From: Flavobacteriales bacterium
Lineage (GTDB): Bacteria > Bacteroidota > Bacteroidia > Flavobacteriales_D > Crocinitomicaceae
NCBI GenBank assembly: GCA_947462695.1
Contig: CANHQC010000064.1
Location: 1-8,981, forward strand
Direction: 5' to 3'
DNA: 8,981 nt
Made by a program: the position numbers and the translations under genes. The notes beneath the pieces are model-generated. The model was not told the origin of the DNA, made no database searches, and was given only the letters and a program-made list of their open reading frames with translations. Positions 6,919 through 8,981 of this stretch are shown one piece after another. Position 1 is the stretch's first letter; every line of letters starts with the position of its first letter.

Positions 6919-7341
6919 CTATTCCGTAATTTGAATGACTAACGATTGAGGCACTGAACGACTCGCACGAACGATTCCGACTGCACCAGGGTTTCGTTTT
7001 ACGTAATTAATGATCTCCTCATCAGTTTCGAAAAAAACGGGCGCATTACTTCTTCCTTGAAAAACTTGTTCAAGCCAGTACTTTTGCATTCCTTTAACGG
7101 TAAGTCCATAAACTTGAGACGCCACTGAAACCACATTGTCTGATTTTGTTGAAGGCAAAACGATGGTTACAGACTCCCCATTTTTCCAAGAGCTGTATTT
7201 GCCTCTAAAGATTGCCTTGGCATTGGCTTTTGTTGACGCTTTAAATCCCGTATTGTTTCCAATAACGACAAAATCTCCAAATTGAGCAAATGAGCCAAGA
7301 GATACTATTAAAAACAATATGATCAACAGTGTTTTCTTCAT
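6919..7341 (-). CDS. Small exported PstS-like (PBP-like) protein, single lobe
   Basis: From the ATG at 7341 the product is 140 residues with a clear signal peptide ending GSFAQ at 16-20. I prefer this start over an in-frame TTG at 7347, which would only add Met-Lys. The mature part resembles part of the phosphate-binding PstS family: AIFRGKYSSWKNGESVTIVL (43-62) matches the 'IF.Gk...W.dG' element, KGMQKYWLEQVFQGR (83-97) follows the common 'YW...F.G' pattern, and NPGAVGIV (117-124) matches the 'pGaIGY' element. At about 120 mature residues it is half the length of a true PstS and lacks the other lobe with its phosphate-binding Ser/Thr loop, so transport is unlikely; no permease genes are nearby. 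Lying between a barrel gene and a kinase gene, it is probably a periplasmic sensory accessory. Ligand unknown. It is 9 bases after the barrel stop and 2 bases before the kinase ATG. Confidence 0.8.
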   Translation of the reverse strand: MKKTLLIILFLIVSLGSFAQFGDFVVIGNNTGFKASTKANAKAIFRGKYSSWKNGESVTIVLPSTKSDNVVSVASQVYGLTVKGMQKYWLEQVFQGRSNAPVFFETDEEIINYVKRNPGAVGIVRASRSVPQSLVIQITE

Positions 7342-7350
7342 TTTCAATAC

Positions 7351-8436
7351 TTAAAACCCATATGCCAATTGTAATCGAACACCAAGTCTGTCATGCTTGC
7401 TATGGTCGTCATGTCCATCTAAAAGATGCTCATATTCAAAGATTGTTTTCACATTTATCAAGTGGTTAAACTCATATTTATAACCTAAACCGAACTTGAT
7501 AATTTCTAACTGATGCGTATACAAATCATTTTCTGCAACATACACGTAATCTGCAAACAAGAATGGAACATGATGGTCTTTCAATCGATACCCCGAATAC
7601 AAGAACGAAGAGAAGTTATTCGCCTGTCCTAGACTATCAGTTCGAGTAACATTCATAGAAGATTCGCTTAAAAACTCAAATTTATCAGCAAAATAAGCCA
7701 ATGAGAAAGTTCCAAGTTGGAAATCAACAGCTCCAGAATAAATCGGACCACTGTAGTGCTGATAAATCGGAAGATGGCCGCTGTGTGCTCCGGGGGTATT
7801 AGTAGACAAATAATCCTTGTTGTAAGCTACACCTATCCTTAAATTATCAACTGGTTTGATATGTACGGCTGCAGTAACTGAGAATTGCGGATCGTTTTGT
7901 TTAACATCAGTCGATTGAATGCCATTACCTACAACTACATCGTAACTAAAATTTAACTTCCCAAGATTCTGTCCCTGAAGTTGCACGCCTAATGTGTGTA
8001 ACGGAATGAAGTATGTAAACGCTAAAGGCCTATCAATAGTTGGAAAAAACAATCTACCATGATGATAGGTGTCATTCCAATAATTAACTGGAGTATGTAG
8101 CTTACCAGCAATAATGCTATGATTTCCTTTGTAATTGAATTTTATCAATGAGCGTTCAATACTCGGAAGGTAGCTTCCTGACCCAAAACGAAAAACATAT
8201 TCGCCTAAAAAGCTGATGTTCTTGCGTAGTTTTGAGGTAACAAAAAAATCGTGTTCTCCGATTGTAAAATACGAATTTGTTTCATCCTGTTGATTTAATG
8301 TGAACTCAAGATGTCCAAATCCATTAAGCTGGGTTTCAGGTTTTTGAGCAGATGCCAACGTAGAGAAAAACAAAGGCAAGCAGATTAGAAGTAGTATTCG
8401 TGTAATCAACATATGTGGTTTCGTAGACTGTGTCAT
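7351..8436 (-). CDS. Porin-like outer-membrane beta-barrel protein
   Basis: The protein has 361 residues with a signal peptide ending near LASAQ (about 31). The rest shows alternating polar and hydrophobic strands, many aromatics, periodic turns and a C-terminal LQLAYGF ending in Phe, as expected for a substrate of the BAM machinery. The N-terminal half has the element GKLHTPVNYWNDTYHHGRLF (111-130) followed by IPLHTLGVQLQG (144-155), seen in porin-like proteins next to signalling genes; I cannot assign a transported solute. A His/Asp-rich turn (HDDHSKHD, 342-349) lies between the last two predicted strands and should face outward. Its ATG overlaps the stop of the response regulator gene by 4 bases (ATGA), implying translational coupling. 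An internal ATG at codon 9 would give a more usual signal peptide, but the overlapping start is favoured by context. Confidence 0.8.
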   Translation of the reverse strand: MTQSTKPHMLITRILLLICLPLFFSTLASAQKPETQLNGFGHLEFTLNQQDETNSYFTIGEHDFFVTSKLRKNISFLGEYVFRFGSGSYLPSIERSLIKFNYKGNHSIIAGKLHTPVNYWNDTYHHGRLFFPTIDRPLAFTYFIPLHTLGVQLQGQNLGKLNFSYDVVVGNGIQSTDVKQNDPQFSVTAAVHIKPVDNLRIGVAYNKDYLSTNTPGAHSGHLPIYQHYSGPIYSGAVDFQLGTFSLAYFADKFEFLSESSMNVTRTDSLGQANNFSSFLYSGYRLKDHHVPFLFADYVYVAENDLYTHQLEIIKFGLGYKYEFNHLINVKTIFEYEHLLDGHDDHSKHDRLGVRLQLAYGF

Positions 8437-8843
8437 GTAAAGATATTCTTTCTCTCTAATAGTGCAATAGTTTTTTGTAATAAATTCATTTCATCCCAAG
8501 GCTTGTGCAAATAAACATCTAATAACTCATCGTTGACCAAATCGTCCACTTGAATGGCATTAGCTTGTCCTGATAACATAATGGTATGAATTGAACGAAT
8601 ACGTTCTTTAACGGCTCGGATGAAATCTGCTCCATTCATTTCTGGCATTTGAAAATCAGTAATTAGCACTACTGGAAACACCCCCAATTCCTCCATTCTT
8701 TCAATACTTTCTAATGCCTCGCTAGGATTGGTATAAAACTCAAACAGCACCTTTTCATTTGTTATATGCTTTCTAAGTTGAAAGTCCAACATTTGCAAGA
8801 TCATAGGATCGTCATCCACACATATTACAGCATACAACATCAT
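8433..8843 (-). CDS. Single-domain response regulator (receiver only)
   Basis: The 136-residue product is a complete receiver domain without an output domain. The acidic pocket is DDD at 10-12, the phospho-acceptor is D63 in LITDFQMPEMNG (60-71), the conserved Ser is S91 in MLSGQ, and the invariant lysine is K114 in YLHKPWD (111-117). The KPW ending is common in receivers of RpfG-type and hybrid-kinase proteins. With no DNA-binding or enzymatic domain, it should act by protein contact, as CheY or Spo0F do, or as a phosphate sink. It is the first gene of the operon with the barrel, PBP-like protein and kinase. Codons 1 and 2 are both ATG, so the start could be one codon later. Confidence 0.92.
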   Translation of the reverse strand: MMLYAVICVDDDPMILQMLDFQLRKHITNEKVLFEFYTNPSEALESIERMEELGVFPVVLITDFQMPEMNGADFIRAVKERIRSIHTIMLSGQANAIQVDDLVNDELLDVYLHKPWDEMNLLQKTIALLERKNIFT

Positions 8844-8874
8844 TCAAGTCATTCTCTCTATGACGAATAAAGAA

Positions 8875-8960
8875 TTTCCCGAAAGGTAAGTACTATTTTG
8901 TTTTTATCCTCAAAGAATTCGAATGCTTCACAATATTTCTGTTATTTTTGTTTCCCGAAA
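8875..8960. repeat. Two copies of TTTCCCGAAA flanking the upstream region
   Basis: The 10-mer TTTCCCGAAA occurs at 8875-8884 and again at 8951-8960, 76 bases apart in the same orientation. Each copy is a TTTC-NN-GAAA dyad, the form expected for a dimeric regulator. The first overlaps the candidate -7 box of the sensory operon. The second directly follows TATTTTTG (8943-8950), a plus-strand TANNTTTG match. No other regulatory element is evident in the 138 bases upstream of the response regulator. Confidence 0.35.
8881..8914 (-). promoter_or_regulatory. Candidate promoter of the sensory operon
   Basis: On the minus strand TTTG (8914-8911) and TACCTTTC (8888-8881, seven of eight matches to TANNTTTG) are separated by 22 bases, at the upper end of the accepted spacing. 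It lies about 38 bases before the response regulator ATG. The -7 match overlaps the TTTCCCGAAA repeat at 8875-8884. Moderate to weak support. Confidence 0.3.
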
Positions 8961-8981
8961 ATTGAAGGATATGAAAATACT

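Noticed and set aside
7342..7347. TTG start six bases upstream for the PBP-like gene
   Set aside because: The ATG at 7341 gives a standard MKKTLL signal peptide and needs no rare start codon.
6919..8436. A phosphate uptake (Pst) locus
   Set aside because: No permease, ATPase or PhoU gene is present, and the PBP-like protein is only half the length of PstS.
8971..8981. Plus-strand gene starting at 8971
   Set aside because: Only 11 bases are inside the window, so it cannot be annotated as a coding region; kept only as a finding.

Overview
The window looks like a piece of a Bacteroidota chromosome, most likely from the Flavobacteriales. Three things point there. A secreted protein ends in a type IX secretion (T9SS) type A sorting domain. 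The proteins have the family's character, with S7 starting MRRRKAKK and an EF-G typical of the phylum. The best promoter matches are of the TTTG / TANNTTTG type used by the Bacteroidota primary sigma factor, and classical Shine-Dalgarno sequences are scarce. The DNA is AT-rich. Every confident gene lies on the minus strand, so transcription runs from high to low coordinates.

In order of transcription, the right half (8843 to 4394) is a tightly packed four-gene sensory operon. It encodes a stand-alone receiver-domain response regulator, a porin-like outer-membrane beta-barrel, a small exported protein resembling one lobe of a PstS-type phosphate-binding protein, and an 840-residue membrane sensor histidine kinase. 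The kinase has a periplasmic domain, HAMP, two PAS domains and an enlarged DHp region. Gene junctions are a 4-base ATGA overlap, 9 bases and 2 bases, so co-expression is close to certain. The layout suggests a sensing chain from outer membrane to periplasm to inner-membrane kinase to cytoplasmic receiver. The ligand and output are not visible in the sequence. This is the most interesting part of the window.

The middle (4316 to 2318) holds pdhB, the E1 beta subunit of pyruvate dehydrogenase, standing apart from the other complex genes. It is followed by a strong intrinsic terminator, then by a T9SS cargo protein of unknown function.

The left end (2158 to 1) is the start of the str ribosomal operon: promoter, a hairpin-forming leader, rpsL (S12), rpsG (S7) and the first 399 codons of fusA (EF-G), which runs off the window edge. 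The 245-base gap before rpsL carries a probable terminator, two perfect palindromes, the promoter and the leader hairpin. No tRNA, rRNA, CRISPR array, insertion sequence or prophage feature was seen.
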